From Limnohabitans sp. B9-3 (GTDB lineage: Bacteria; Pseudomonadota; Gammaproteobacteria; Burkholderiales; Burkholderiaceae_C): DNA of 64,000 nt. The position numbers and the translations under genes were made by a program. The stretch's first letter is position 1. Each line of letters begins with the position of its first letter. The DNA lies in contig NZ_NESI01000004.1 of NCBI RefSeq assembly GCF_002778325.1, positions 1-64,000 of the forward strand. The letters are read 5' to 3'. Positions 41,586 through 49,947 of the stretch are shown in pieces. The notes beneath the pieces are model-generated. The model did not search any database. It was not told the origin of the DNA and worked only from the letters and a program-made list of their open reading frames with translations.

Positions 41586-41618
41586 TTGACGCCAATTTAT
41601 GGAAACAATGTATACAAT
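41586..41618 (+). promoter_or_regulatory. Possible promoter of the small winged-helix gene
   Basis: TTGACG (41586–41591) resembles a -35 box, and TATACAAT (41611–41618) contains a -10-like TATACA. The spacing to TATACA is 19 bases, longer than optimal; TGTATA overlapping it gives 17. A GTATAC palindrome (41610–41615) is centred here and could be an operator. The evidence is suggestive only. Confidence 0.35.
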
Positions 41619-41660
41619 TCATGCAGTCGATTTTCCTAGGCAAGCGAGGGCATAAGCATC

Positions 41661-42002
41661 ATGAAAACCAAACAAATTTACCTACGTTTTCTCAACCTCA
41701 TCCACGCGTTGGAAGGGGAAGCGCACACGCCTGCCATGGACCTCGATGCCAAGAAATTGCTCGAAATGATTGCAGTGCGTCATGAGCAAGAAAAACCGCT
41801 GACGGTGACAGAAGCCATGGCGCTTGGCACCATTGCGTCCCCTGCCACCATTCACCGCAAACTCGATCAATTGCGCGAACTCGGCATGATTGACACGGTG
41901 TTTGAAGGCAAGAACCGCCGTACCAAATATTTGGTGCCAACCCAAGCATCACACGACTACTTCGAAAGCATCGGCAAGGCCATGCAAGCCGCACTGGCCT
42001 GA
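41661..42002 (+). CDS. Small winged-helix (MarR-like) DNA-binding protein
   Basis: The 113-residue protein resembles MarR-type winged-helix regulators. The recognition region reads LTVTEAMALGTIASPATIHRKLDQLRELGMID, followed by the basic wing TVFEGKNRRTKYLVPTQ. No ligand domain is present. It lies 19 bases upstream of tRNA-Gly on the same strand and downstream of gabD. The regulated gene is unknown. Confidence 0.75.
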   Translation: MKTKQIYLRFLNLIHALEGEAHTPAMDLDAKKLLEMIAVRHEQEKPLTVTEAMALGTIASPATIHRKLDQLRELGMIDTVFEGKNRRTKYLVPTQASHDYFESIGKAMQAALA

Positions 42003-42020
42003 ACGGTCTGACACTCACAA

Positions 42021-42094
42021 GCGGGTGTCGTTCAATGGTAGGACTCTTGCTTCCCAAGCAAATAACGTGGGTTCGATTCCCATCACCCGCTCCA
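42021..42094 (+). tRNA. tRNA-Gly(CCC)
   Basis: The sequence folds as a complete cloverleaf: acceptor GCGGGTG with CACCCGC, D-arm TTCAATGGTAGGAC, anticodon arm TTGCT/AGCAA enclosing loop TCCCAAG with CCC, and T-arm GTGGG TTCGATT CCCAT, with CCA encoded. It is followed 3 bases later by a strong terminator. Confidence 0.97.
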
Positions 42095-42097
42095 AGT

Positions 42098-42126
42098 AAA
42101 AAAGCCGCTCACTGAGCGGCTTTTTT
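42098..42126. terminator. Bidirectional intrinsic terminator
   Basis: GCCGCTC and GAGCGGC form a 7-bp stem with loop ACT, flanked by six A residues on the left and six T residues on the right. It ends the tRNA-Gly transcript rightward and the scoAB transcript leftward, since scoB stops 18 bases away. Confidence 0.9.
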
Positions 42127-42143
42127 GTGGCTGACGCACTAAG

Positions 42144-42782
42144 TTAAATGAGCGCCACGCCTGTCTTGCTCTGCAAGAACTCACGCGTCACACCGGGTGC
42201 CAACTCAATCACCTTCAGGCCTTCGGGCACCACGTCCATCACGGCCAAGTCCGTGATGATGCGGTCCACCACGCCGACGCCAGTCAAAGGCAAGGTGCAT
42301 TCTTTCAAGATTTTCAAATCTTCGGTACCGTCTTTTTTCTTGGCAACATGCTCCATCAAAATGATCACGCGCTTGACGCCTGCGACCAAGTCCATCGCGC
42401 CGCCCATGCCCTTGACCATCTTGCCGGGGATCATCCAGTTGGCCAGATCGCCCTTTTCGCTCACCTGCATGGCACCCAAAATAGACAGGTTGATCTTGCC
42501 GCCACGGATCATGGCAAACGACTGCTCGCTGCCAAAAATTGACGAGCCTTTGATGGTCGTCACGGTTTGCTTGCCGGCGTTGATCAGGTCGGCATCGACT
42601 TCGTCTTCAACGGGGAAGGGGCCGATGCCCAACATGCCGTTCTCACTTTGCAACCAGACTTCCTTGTCGGCGGGCACGAAGTTGGCCACCAACGTGGGGA
42701 TACCGATGCCCAGGTTCACGTAGAAACCGTCTTCCAGTTCATGGGCCGCACGGGCAGCCATTTGGTCTTGACTCCAGCTCAT
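42144..42782 (-). CDS. scoB: 3-oxoacid CoA-transferase subunit B
   Basis: The second subunit (212 residues from ATG 42782) of a succinyl-CoA:3-ketoacid CoA-transferase. It begins [28 protein letters not shown], and the catalytic Glu lies in [13 protein letters not shown]. It starts one base after the stop of scoA, so the two are coupled. The enzyme activates acetoacetate or 3-oxoadipate with CoA from succinyl-CoA. Confidence 0.92.
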   Translation of the reverse strand: MSWSQDQMAARAAHELEDGFYVNLGIGIPTLVANFVPADKEVWLQSENGMLGIGPFPVEDEVDADLINAGKQTVTTIKGSSIFGSEQSFAMIRGGKINLSILGAMQVSEKGDLANWMIPGKMVKGMGGAMDLVAGVKRVIILMEHVAKKKDGTEDLKILKECTLPLTGVGVVDRIITDLAVMDVVPEGLKVIELAPGVTREFLQSKTGVALI

Positions 42783-42783
42783 A

Positions 42784-43491
42784 TCAAACTCCAGCCTTTT
42801 CAGTGATGGTGCGCTTTTCAATGCGCTTTTCGGGGGACGCATTCAGCACAATGCGGTGCACATAAATGCCGGGCAGATGCACGCTGTCGGGGTGCATGTC
42901 ACCGGTCTCGACGATCTCTTCGACCTCGACCACGCAGATCTTGCCGGCCATCGCCACAGCCGGGTTGAAGTTGCGTGAGGTGTAGCGGAACTGCAGGTTG
43001 CCAGACTTGTCAGCGCGGTGCGCTTTGACAAATGACACATCGGGCACCAAAGAGCGCTCCATCACATACATCTCGCCGTCGAACTCACGCAGCTCTTTGC
43101 CTTCTGCCACCAAAGTGCCCACACCCGTCTTGGTGAAAAAGGCCGGAATGCCTGCACCACCCGCACGCAGCTTCTCGGCCAGCGTACCTTGTGGGGTGAA
43201 CTCCAGCGCCAGCTCGCCCGCCAAGTACTGGCGTTCGAACTCTTTGTTCTCGCCCACGTAAGACGAAATCATCTTCTTGATTTGGCGGGTCTGCAGCAGC
43301 AAACCCAGGCCAAAGTCATCGACGCCCGCATTGTTAGAAATGGCAGTCAGGTTTTGCACACCGCTGTCGCGCAGGGCTGCAATCAAGGCTTCAGGGATGC
43401 CGCACAGGCCAAAACCGCCCACGCCAATGAGTTGCCCGTCAGCCACGATGCCCTTCAAGGCCTCAGCTGCGGATGGATAAATCTTGTTCAC
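42784..43491 (-). CDS. scoA: 3-oxoacid CoA-transferase subunit A
   Basis: The first subunit (235 residues) of a class I CoA-transferase, with the CoA-binding [15 protein letters not shown] segment near residues 23–37. GTG at 43491 is selected since GGAG lies 7 bases upstream and the family usually begins [12 protein letters not shown]. It is divergent from a PAS–LuxR regulator, with a perfect 10-bp inverted repeat in the gap, so ligand-dependent control of scoAB is plausible. Confidence 0.92.
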   Translation of the reverse strand: MNKIYPSAAEALKGIVADGQLIGVGGFGLCGIPEALIAALRDSGVQNLTAISNNAGVDDFGLGLLLQTRQIKKMISSYVGENKEFERQYLAGELALEFTPQGTLAEKLRAGGAGIPAFFTKTGVGTLVAEGKELREFDGEMYVMERSLVPDVSFVKAHRADKSGNLQFRYTSRNFNPAVAMAGKICVVEVEEIVETGDMHPDSVHLPGIYVHRIVLNASPEKRIEKRTITEKAGV

Positions 43492-43526
43492 GCCAATCTC
43501 CAAATAGAGGATGAAAACGCCACGAT

Positions 43527-43548
43527 ACTACGTATTCAAATACGTAGT
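43527..43548. promoter_or_regulatory. Perfect 10-bp inverted repeat between scoA and PAS–LuxR gene
   Basis: ACTACGTATT (43527–43536) and AATACGTAGT (43539–43548) are exact inverted repeats with a 2-bp spacer. It lies 36 bases upstream of the scoA start and 56 bases upstream of the regulator start. A dimeric LuxR-type protein would bind such a site, and the neighbouring regulator is the obvious candidate. Confidence 0.7.
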
Positions 43549-43603
43549 TTTTCGTAATGGTCAGTCCGTACACAGACCGGCAGACATTGTCACAGGATTG
43601 CGC

Positions 43604-44170
43604 ATGAGCACAGCCCAGAAAATAGATTACCGCCTCGCCTTTGACTTGGCCCCCATCGGCATGGTCCTCTCAAGCAACCGCACCATGGTCGATTGCAACC
43701 AGCGGGTGTGTGAAATGTTTGGCACATCCCGCGAACAGCTGATCGGCCAGAGCTTTCAGCTGCTCTACCCCAGCGCCGACGAGTACGAGCGCACCGGCCA
43801 ACGCATCACCCCCATCTTGAACACCAAAGGCGTGTACGCCGACGACCGCGTGATGAAACGCGTAGACGGCCGATTCAAGGGCGAAACCTTCTGGTGCCAT
43901 GTGACCGGCCGGGCTCTGAACCGCGATGCCCCGCACGAGGCCGGCATCTGGACCTTTGAAGACCTGTCCGCACGCAAACCCGTCAAGGCCGAACTCACCG
44001 CCCGCGAACGCGAGGTGGCTGCCCACCTGATGGACGGCATGACCAGCAAAGAAATCGGCAAAGCACTGAACATCAGCCACCGCACAGTAGAAATCTACCG
44101 CGTCAAGCTCATGCGCAAATACCAGGCTTCAGGGGCTGCAGACTTGATTCAGAAGTTGATGCGGGGTTAA
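43604..44170 (+). CDS. PAS-domain LuxR-type transcriptional regulator
   Basis: The protein of 188 residues (ATG 43604) has an N-terminal PAS domain (about 10–120; FDLAPIGMVLSSNRTMVDCNQRVCEMFG through WTFEDLSARK) and a C-terminal LuxR/FixJ helix-turn-helix (LTAREREVAAHLMDGMTSKEIGKALNISHRTVEIYRVKLMRKY). There is no phosphoacceptor domain, so it senses through PAS, possibly a small ligand or redox state. It faces scoAB and converges with the acyl-CoA dehydrogenase gene, whose stop is 4 bases away. Confidence 0.88.
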   Translation: MSTAQKIDYRLAFDLAPIGMVLSSNRTMVDCNQRVCEMFGTSREQLIGQSFQLLYPSADEYERTGQRITPILNTKGVYADDRVMKRVDGRFKGETFWCHVTGRALNRDAPHEAGIWTFEDLSARKPVKAELTAREREVAAHLMDGMTSKEIGKALNISHRTVEIYRVKLMRKYQASGAADLIQKLMRG

Positions 44171-44174
44171 CAGG

Positions 44175-46496
44175 TCAAACTGCGCCGACCAACCCAGCCA
44201 AGCGGCGCAAATGCTGCGTGACCCCGCCAAACTGTTGCTCGATCACCGTCAGTCGCTTGAAAGCATGTCCCACGGCCAGCTCGTTGGTCATGCCCATGCC
44301 ACCGTGCAACTGCACCGCGCCCTGCCCCACCAAACGGGCGGCACGCAGCACCGTCACATGGGCAGATGACACGCGCTGCGCGCGGCGCGCCGCACTGTCG
44401 CCACACACATCGGCACAAGCACCGACCGCAGCCGCGGCTTGCACCAGCGCTAGGTACATATCTGCCATGCGGTGTTGCAGCGCTTGAAAGGTCGCCAAAG
44501 GCTGGCCGAACTGTTTACGCTGGCTGGTGTAGCTGAGCGTGTCGCGCATCAGCGCCTGCATCACGCCCACGGCTTCGGCACCAGCAACCAAGGTTGCCGT
44601 GTCCCACGCTTGCGAGAGTGCGGCCAATGCGTCGCCCTGCCCCAAGACAGCCTGAACAGGCACTTGGTCAAACGCCAACTCTGCGGCCCAGGCCCCGTCG
44701 ATCAATTGAACATCGCGCCGCTGCACGCCGCTGGCCGCCCGTTCAATCACGCAGATGCACAGTTGCCCCGCCTCATCTCGCGCACTGACCAGCCAGTGTG
44801 TGGCCCAAGGTGCACTGCGCACGAGGGTTTTGCGCCCACTGACGCAGCGCTGGCCACCTTTGGTGTGCAAGTGGGTCGACACCCGACTCAAGTCGGTGCG
44901 CCCCTCAGGCTCAAAGGCTGCCACAGCCAGACGGACTTGGCCGTTGGCTAAGCCCTGCAACAAAGCCTCGGCCGCCGGATCGTCCAGCGCCTGCAGCAAG
45001 TTCGCGCCCAGAACGGCGGAACTGCTGTAAGGCTCAGGCACCAAGGCAGCGCCCAAAGCTTGGCAGATCAGCATCTGCTCAGGTAATCCACCCCCCATGC
45101 CCCCTAGGTTTTCAGGCAATGCTGCGCCCAAAAGACCCAGCTCGTGAGCCAAGCCTCGCCAAAGCGGCGCGATCGCTTCAGGCGTGGCGATCATCTGGGC
45201 CCGTTGGTCGACAGACAAGGTGTTCTGCAGCCAGGCTCGCAAACTGTCCAACAGCATGGTCTGCGTTTCGTCGGTAGGCAACACGGGCTCCACCACCTCG
45301 GCACTCAAAATATGGCGGGCAATCAGATTGCGCTGCACCTCGTTGGTGCCGCCATAAATCGATGCGGCACGGTCGTTCAAATACGCCCTTGTCGCAAATA
45401 CCGACGCCTCGGGAACGGACAGCACATGATCGCTGGCCTCTTCCACAGTCAGGCTGGTGGCTCCATAGGGGCCTGCAATGCTCAGACCTAACTCGGTCAA
45501 GTGCTGTTTGAGTTCAGTCGCCAGCACCTTGCCCATCGATGGGGCCGCGGGCATACAGCAAGGCTGAGGACCGCCGCTGATGCGCGCAGTCAGCACCTGC
45601 TGCTCCCAAGCGTGCAAGGCGTCGATACGGCATTGCGCGTTGGCCAAGGTCAAGGCGATGTCGTCGTGCTCGGAATCAGCCGCTCCCTGTGCAAAGGACT
45701 CGCGCAATGAGGCGTACAGGCGAGCCAATCGGCCCCGCAAAAACGGCGCAGAGGAGCCGCCCCGTTCGTGTTCCAGCAAGAATTTGGCAATGGTCCAGCC
45801 CTGGTTTTCTTGACCGATCAGCGCGTCTGCAGGCACACGGGCGTCATCAAAGAAAACTTGGTTGAATTCATGATCGCCCGAGATGCTGACGATCGGGCGA
45901 ATCTGAATGCCCGGGTTGTTCAGCTCGAACATCAAAAAGCTGATACCTTGCTGCGGCTTGCCGCTGCTGTCGGTGCGCACCAGGCAAAACATGTGCGTGG
46001 CGCGGTGGGCGTGGGTTGTCCAGATTTTGGAGCCGTTGATCACCCATTCGTTGCCCTCACGACGGGCGCGGCATTGCAGCGATGCCAAGTCGGACCCGGA
46101 TCCAGGCTCGCTGTAGCCCTGGCACCAGTAACTCACGCCGTTGCGAATGTCGGGGAGCCAACGTTCTTTTTGGGCCTGCGTGCCAAACGCCACCAGCACA
46201 GGTGCCGCCATGACCAACCCCAAGGGCGAGACTTTGGGAGCGTCGGCCGCCGCCATCTCGCTGGCAAAAATGTCGTGCTGCTTGGGCGTCCAACCGCAAC
46301 CACCCCACTCAACCGGCCAGTGTGGCGCCGCCCAGCCACGCTTGGCCAGAACCCGCTGCCAAGGAATACCCACTTCGTAATCCGAAAAAATGCCCGAGGT
46401 GCGGTGACCGCCAAGACGGATCTCCTCCGTCAGCTCGGTCGCCAAAAAGGCGCGCACTTCGTCGCGGAAAGCCAGTTCGTCTTTGCTCAAATTCAT
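44175..46496 (-). CDS. Fused double-domain acyl-CoA dehydrogenase
   Basis: The 773-residue protein consists of two acyl-CoA dehydrogenase units, roughly 1–395 and 410–773. The first has QGYSEPGSGSDLASLQCRA and ends with ASIYGGTNEVQRNLIARHIL, the FAD/dimer segments of the family. The second is more divergent, with QRKQFGQPLATFQALQHRMADMYLALVQ and VQLHGGMGMTNELAVGHAFKRL. Tandem or paired acyl-CoA dehydrogenases act on sterol and other bulky acyl-CoAs in some bacteria, and a fused form suggests an internal heterodimer. It is the last gene of a leftward run with the nitroreductase and the carboxymuconolactone-decarboxylase-like gene. GGAG lies 8 bases before the ATG. Confidence 0.85.
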   Translation of the reverse strand: MNLSKDELAFRDEVRAFLATELTEEIRLGGHRTSGIFSDYEVGIPWQRVLAKRGWAAPHWPVEWGGCGWTPKQHDIFASEMAAADAPKVSPLGLVMAAPVLVAFGTQAQKERWLPDIRNGVSYWCQGYSEPGSGSDLASLQCRARREGNEWVINGSKIWTTHAHRATHMFCLVRTDSSGKPQQGISFLMFELNNPGIQIRPIVSISGDHEFNQVFFDDARVPADALIGQENQGWTIAKFLLEHERGGSSAPFLRGRLARLYASLRESFAQGAADSEHDDIALTLANAQCRIDALHAWEQQVLTARISGGPQPCCMPAAPSMGKVLATELKQHLTELGLSIAGPYGATSLTVEEASDHVLSVPEASVFATRAYLNDRAASIYGGTNEVQRNLIARHILSAEVVEPVLPTDETQTMLLDSLRAWLQNTLSVDQRAQMIATPEAIAPLWRGLAHELGLLGAALPENLGGMGGGLPEQMLICQALGAALVPEPYSSSAVLGANLLQALDDPAAEALLQGLANGQVRLAVAAFEPEGRTDLSRVSTHLHTKGGQRCVSGRKTLVRSAPWATHWLVSARDEAGQLCICVIERAASGVQRRDVQLIDGAWAAELAFDQVPVQAVLGQGDALAALSQAWDTATLVAGAEAVGVMQALMRDTLSYTSQRKQFGQPLATFQALQHRMADMYLALVQAAAAVGACADVCGDSAARRAQRVSSAHVTVLRAARLVGQGAVQLHGGMGMTNELAVGHAFKRLTVIEQQFGGVTQHLRRLAGLVGAV

Positions 46497-46521
46497 GGGG
46501 TCTTAGCTCCAAGCGTGGGGT

Positions 46522-47193
46522 TCAGAAGCCGACGTATCGCACAAAGTTGGCGTGGTCCTCGCGCACCGACTTGACGGTGTTGGCCACAAAGGATTCGTCT
46601 GGGTAGCCCAGCGCAATACAAATCATGATGTTTTGGTCATCTGGTATGCCCGCGTGCTCACGCACCACGGCCGATTGCATGATGCCCTGCCCATTGATCA
46701 CGGTTCCTAAGCCCCGTTCCCAAGCCGCCAACACGATGGCGTGCGACAAAGCACCTAGGTCAAACTGGCTGATGGCCGCAGGCTCTAGGTATTTGTCGTA
46801 AGTGAGCACCAGCGACACAGGCGCGTCGAACTGGCGAAAACCGCGCATGACCCAATCGGTGCGGCGTTCTTTGTCGTCACGCGCAATGCCCATGACGTCA
46901 AACAGCTGAATCGCGATGTCCACTTGGCGCTTACGGTGGATGCCATCGTAGGCCTCTTTCATTGGGAAGTCGCGCTTGGGCGGCACACCTTTGAGCATGT
47001 TTTCGGTGTTGCCCTGTCGAATGCGCTCCAACGGTTCACCCGTGATCACGTGCACGTGCCAAGGTTGTGTGTTCATCGACGAGGGCGACCATTTGGCAAC
47101 CTCGATGATCTCTTCGATCACTGCACGAGGAACCGGTTTTTGTTGGTAGCCTCGGATACTTTTACGGGCCTTGATGAGTTCTGAAAATTCCAT
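46522..47193 (-). CDS. Nitroreductase-family FMN enzyme
   Basis: The 223-residue protein begins MEFSELIKARKSIRGYQ, the standard nitroreductase N-terminus with FMN-contacting Arg and Ser, and includes EVAKWSPSSMNTQPWHVHVITGEP. The C-terminus has MICIALGYPDESFVANTVKSVRE. It reduces nitro groups or quinones with NAD(P)H in the family's typical members; the physiological substrate is unknown. It lies 25 bases upstream of the fused acyl-CoA dehydrogenase on the same strand. Confidence 0.9.
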   Translation of the reverse strand: MEFSELIKARKSIRGYQQKPVPRAVIEEIIEVAKWSPSSMNTQPWHVHVITGEPLERIRQGNTENMLKGVPPKRDFPMKEAYDGIHRKRQVDIAIQLFDVMGIARDDKERRTDWVMRGFRQFDAPVSLVLTYDKYLEPAAISQFDLGALSHAIVLAAWERGLGTVINGQGIMQSAVVREHAGIPDDQNIMICIALGYPDESFVANTVKSVREDHANFVRYVGF

Positions 47194-47289
47194 GCGCTTG
47201 TCTCCTCACCGAAGAATCGGTGAAAAGCCAAGCTACGTCAACGCGACGCTGTTGCGTCCGTTACTCAGCGCTCATGAGGCCCCAACCCC

Positions 47290-47712
47290 TCAGGCCAAGG
47301 ACTCGACCACCTCAGTCACCGATCGGAACGCATCAATCGCTGTGGGAAAACCACAGTACACCGTGGCGTGCAGCATGACTTCGCGCAGCTCTTCAGGCGT
47401 CGCGCCGTTGTTGAGTGCCCCACGCGCATGGGCTTTGAGCTCGTGTTGCTTGCCCAAGGCAGTGAGCATGGCGACGGTGACCAAGCTGCGGGTCTTCAAA
47501 TCTAAACCAGGGCGCTGCCACACGTTGCCCCACGCATTGCGGGTGATGAACTCTTGCATGGGCAGGGTGTAGTCGGTGGCATTGCCAAACGCACGGTCCA
47601 CAAACTCAGGCCCCATGACTTGAGTGCGAGTGGTCAAGCCTGCCTGAAAGGGTGCGTCATCAAGACGTTCGGCGCGGGCTTGTTGGGAGGGCGAGATGGG
47701 TGTGTTTGACAT
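47290..47712 (-). CDS. Carboxymuconolactone decarboxylase-like protein (PcaC type)
   Basis: The 140-residue protein matches the PcaC/CMD family: ATDYTLPMQEFITRNAWGNVWQRPGLDLKTRSLVTVAMLTALGKQHELKAHARGALNNGATPEELREV. The conserved His in HELKAH is in the usual place. CMD enzymes act in protocatechuate degradation, but many family members are of other function. It is divergent from the AhpD-type gene and precedes the nitroreductase gene by about 97 bp. Confidence 0.85.
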   Translation of the reverse strand: MSNTPISPSQQARAERLDDAPFQAGLTTRTQVMGPEFVDRAFGNATDYTLPMQEFITRNAWGNVWQRPGLDLKTRSLVTVAMLTALGKQHELKAHARGALNNGATPEELREVMLHATVYCGFPTAIDAFRSVTEVVESLA

Positions 47713-47773
47713 GACAGGCTCCTAGAAAATCTCTGAGCATAATCAAAAGCTAAAACCTCAGCCTGGAGACCCG

Positions 47774-48361
47774 ATGAGCAACCGCTACCCCCAACCCGAA
47801 CTCACTGACTTGCCCGAAGACATCCGTGCCAAAGTGCTGGAAGTGCAAGACAAAGCGGGCTTTATCCCCAACGTCTTTTTGGCCTTCGCGCGACGCCCAG
47901 CCGAGTGGCGCGCGTTCTTTGCGTACCACGATGCCTTGATGGTGCCCGAGTCGGTGGGGCGAGAAAGCGGCCTCACCAAAGGCGACCGCGAAATGATCGT
48001 CACCACCACCAGCGCGGCAAACAACTGCCTGTATTGCGTGGTCGCCCACGGTGCGATTTTGCGCATTTACGAGAAAAAGCCCTTGGTGGCCGATCAAGTC
48101 GCGGTGAACTACCGCAAAGCCGACATCAGCCCGCGCCAACGCGCCATGCTCGATTTCGCGATGAAGGTTTGCCAACATTCCGACCACATTGAAGACGCCG
48201 ATTTTGCCGCCTTGCACGCGCACGGTTTCAGCGACGAAGATGCGTGGGACATTGCCGCCATCACTGCCTTCTTTGGCCTGAGCAACCGCATGGCCAGCTT
48301 CAGCAGCATGATGCCAAACCCCGAGTTCTACACCATGGGTCGCGTGCCCAAACAAAAGTAA
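47774..48361 (+). CDS. AhpD-like peroxidase-related protein (CMD superfamily)
   Basis: The 195-residue protein has the CxxC redox motif in NNCLYCVVAHG and the AhpD-like core DREMIVTTTSAANNC. It fits the uncharacterised peroxidase-related enzyme family. The start has GGAG 7 bases upstream. It is followed directly by a cysteine-cluster gene (TAA then ATG without gap), so the two are coupled. Confidence 0.85.
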   Translation: MSNRYPQPELTDLPEDIRAKVLEVQDKAGFIPNVFLAFARRPAEWRAFFAYHDALMVPESVGRESGLTKGDREMIVTTTSAANNCLYCVVAHGAILRIYEKKPLVADQVAVNYRKADISPRQRAMLDFAMKVCQHSDHIEDADFAALHAHGFSDEDAWDIAAITAFFGLSNRMASFSSMMPNPEFYTMGRVPKQK

Positions 48362-48637
48362 ATGCAATGCCGCAGCGGTTGCGGCGCGTGCTGCATTGCG
48401 CCGTCCATCACCAGCCCCTTGCCTGGCATGCCCAACGGCAAACCGGCGGGTGTGCCCTGCGCGCAGCTGATGCCCGACATGCGTTGCGCCGTGTTTGGCA
48501 AGCCTGAGCGGCCCGCGTTTTGCGGCGGGCTGCAACCCCAGCCGGAGATGTGCGGGGCAGACCGGCCAGCCGCCCTGCTTTGGTTGACCCAATTGGACCG
48601 AGCCACGACGCCCGAAGCAATCGGAGCGTGTCTCTAA
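48362..48637 (+). CDS. YkgJ-family cysteine cluster protein
   Basis: The 91-residue protein begins MQCRSGCGACC, the CxxxCGxCC metal-cluster motif of the YkgJ (zinc- or iron-chelating) family, with further cysteines at VPCAQ, MRCAV, FCGG and MCGA. Family function is not firmly established. It is translationally coupled to the preceding AhpD-like gene, and its stop lies 9 bases from the convergent thioesterase gene. Confidence 0.85.
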   Translation: MQCRSGCGACCIAPSITSPLPGMPNGKPAGVPCAQLMPDMRCAVFGKPERPAFCGGLQPQPEMCGADRPAALLWLTQLDRATTPEAIGACL

Positions 48638-48646
48638 CTTAGTCCG

Positions 48647-49069
48647 TTAGGGCGTCACGATCGCCCGCACCCAGTCGGGCAGCTCAATCGCTTTTTGATT
48701 CGGAAAATCCACCCAAATGGTGGTGGCTCCGCCTGCCGCGTGAATGACGCCGGGTTTGCCGACCAATTCCATCGTGCCCCAAGTCTCAAACGTGGTGCGC
48801 CCGGGGTCGCTGGTGTACATCTTCAGCAGCACATCGCCGGGGTACTCCAACTGTTTGTAGAAGTTGCAAAACGCATTCACGATCACCGGGCCATGGCCAT
48901 CGGGTTGCGGTGTTGCGCCGATAGAGCGCATCCAGTCAATGCGGATGGTTTCGAGGTAGCGAAAGTAAGTGGCGTTGTTGACGTGCCCCATGGCGTCCAT
49001 GTCGCCCCAGCGAATGGGCACCACCAGTTCAAACACCAGCTTTTTGTGCTCAGGAATGTCGTACTTCAT
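48647..49069 (-). CDS. Acyl-CoA thioesterase (4HBT hotdog fold)
   Basis: The 140-residue protein has the hotdog 4-hydroxybenzoyl-CoA thioesterase pattern, VPIRWGDMDAMGHVNNATYFRYLETIRIDWM, where Asp of GDMDAMGHV is the likely catalytic residue. It hydrolyses acyl-CoA; the chain length is not predictable. It overlaps the upstream SDR gene by 4 bases, forming a coupled pair. Confidence 0.9.
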   Translation of the reverse strand: MKYDIPEHKKLVFELVVPIRWGDMDAMGHVNNATYFRYLETIRIDWMRSIGATPQPDGHGPVIVNAFCNFYKQLEYPGDVLLKMYTSDPGRTTFETWGTMELVGKPGVIHAAGGATTIWVDFPNQKAIELPDWVRAIVTP

Positions 49070-49845
49070 AGGGCAAAACCATCGTCAGCCGCGATGATGG
49101 CGCCGTTCACAAAACCGCTCTCGCCGCTGGCCAGCATGACCAGCAAGGCGTCCAAATCTTTGGGCTCGCCCACACGCTTGCGCGGCAACATGTTGACCAG
49201 CTTCTGGCCTTGCTCGGTGCTCCAATGGTGGTGATTGATTTCGGTGTCGATGTAGCCCGGGCAAATGGCGTTCACATTGATACCAAAACGGCCCCACTCC
49301 ATCGCAAACACCTTGGTCATTTGCACCACCGCCGCTTTGCTCATGCAATACACGCCGATTTGCGGCAGCACTTTCAGACCCGCCACCGAAGCGATGTTGA
49401 TGATGCGACCACTGAAGGTGCCGGGCGCTGCGCCCTTGGCACGGGCCAGCATGCGCTTGCCCACCTCTTGCGCCACAAAAAACGAGCCTTTCACGTTGGT
49501 GTCAAAGGTGAAATCAAAGTCGGCCTCGCTCACATCTTGCACGCGTTGGGTGGTGCTGACGCCGGAGTTGTTCACCAAAATGTCAATGGGCCCAGCTTGC
49601 TGCTCGGCCAGTGCCACCGCCGCTTGAATGCTGCTGAGCACGGTGACATCCATCGCCACCACGTGCGCCGCACCGCCTTCGGCTTGCAACTCGGCACGCA
49701 GGGCTTCTAACTTTTCAACGCGACGGCTGGCCAACACCACCGTGGCGCCAGCGCGAGACAAGGTGCGCGCAAACTGCGCCCCCAAACCGCTGGATGCGCC
49801 CGTGACCAATGCCACGCGACCCGATAAATCGATGCTGTACGCCAT
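49066..49845 (-). CDS. SDR-family oxidoreductase
   Basis: The 259-residue short-chain dehydrogenase (start ATG 49845, AGGAG about 6 bases upstream) has the NAD(P) loop VTGASSGLGAQFA and the catalytic Tyr-x3-Lys in YCMSKAA, with Asn and Ser upstream (NNSG; NIASV). The C-terminus includes ICPGYIDTEINHHHW. 3-hydroxyacyl-CoA or alcohol oxidation is a family-level guess. It is coupled to the acyl-CoA thioesterase gene downstream. Confidence 0.9.
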   Translation of the reverse strand: MAYSIDLSGRVALVTGASSGLGAQFARTLSRAGATVVLASRRVEKLEALRAELQAEGGAAHVVAMDVTVLSSIQAAVALAEQQAGPIDILVNNSGVSTTQRVQDVSEADFDFTFDTNVKGSFFVAQEVGKRMLARAKGAAPGTFSGRIINIASVAGLKVLPQIGVYCMSKAAVVQMTKVFAMEWGRFGINVNAICPGYIDTEINHHHWSTEQGQKLVNMLPRKRVGEPKDLDALLVMLASGESGFVNGAIIAADDGFAL

Positions 49846-49947
49846 GTGTGTCTCCTCTTTGTCTAGGTGATTTTCATTATGACAAGGGCATCTAAGCAAG
49901 GCCCTAAAATCTGTCTCACCTCTGACAACAGACTCTGACGAGACTTT

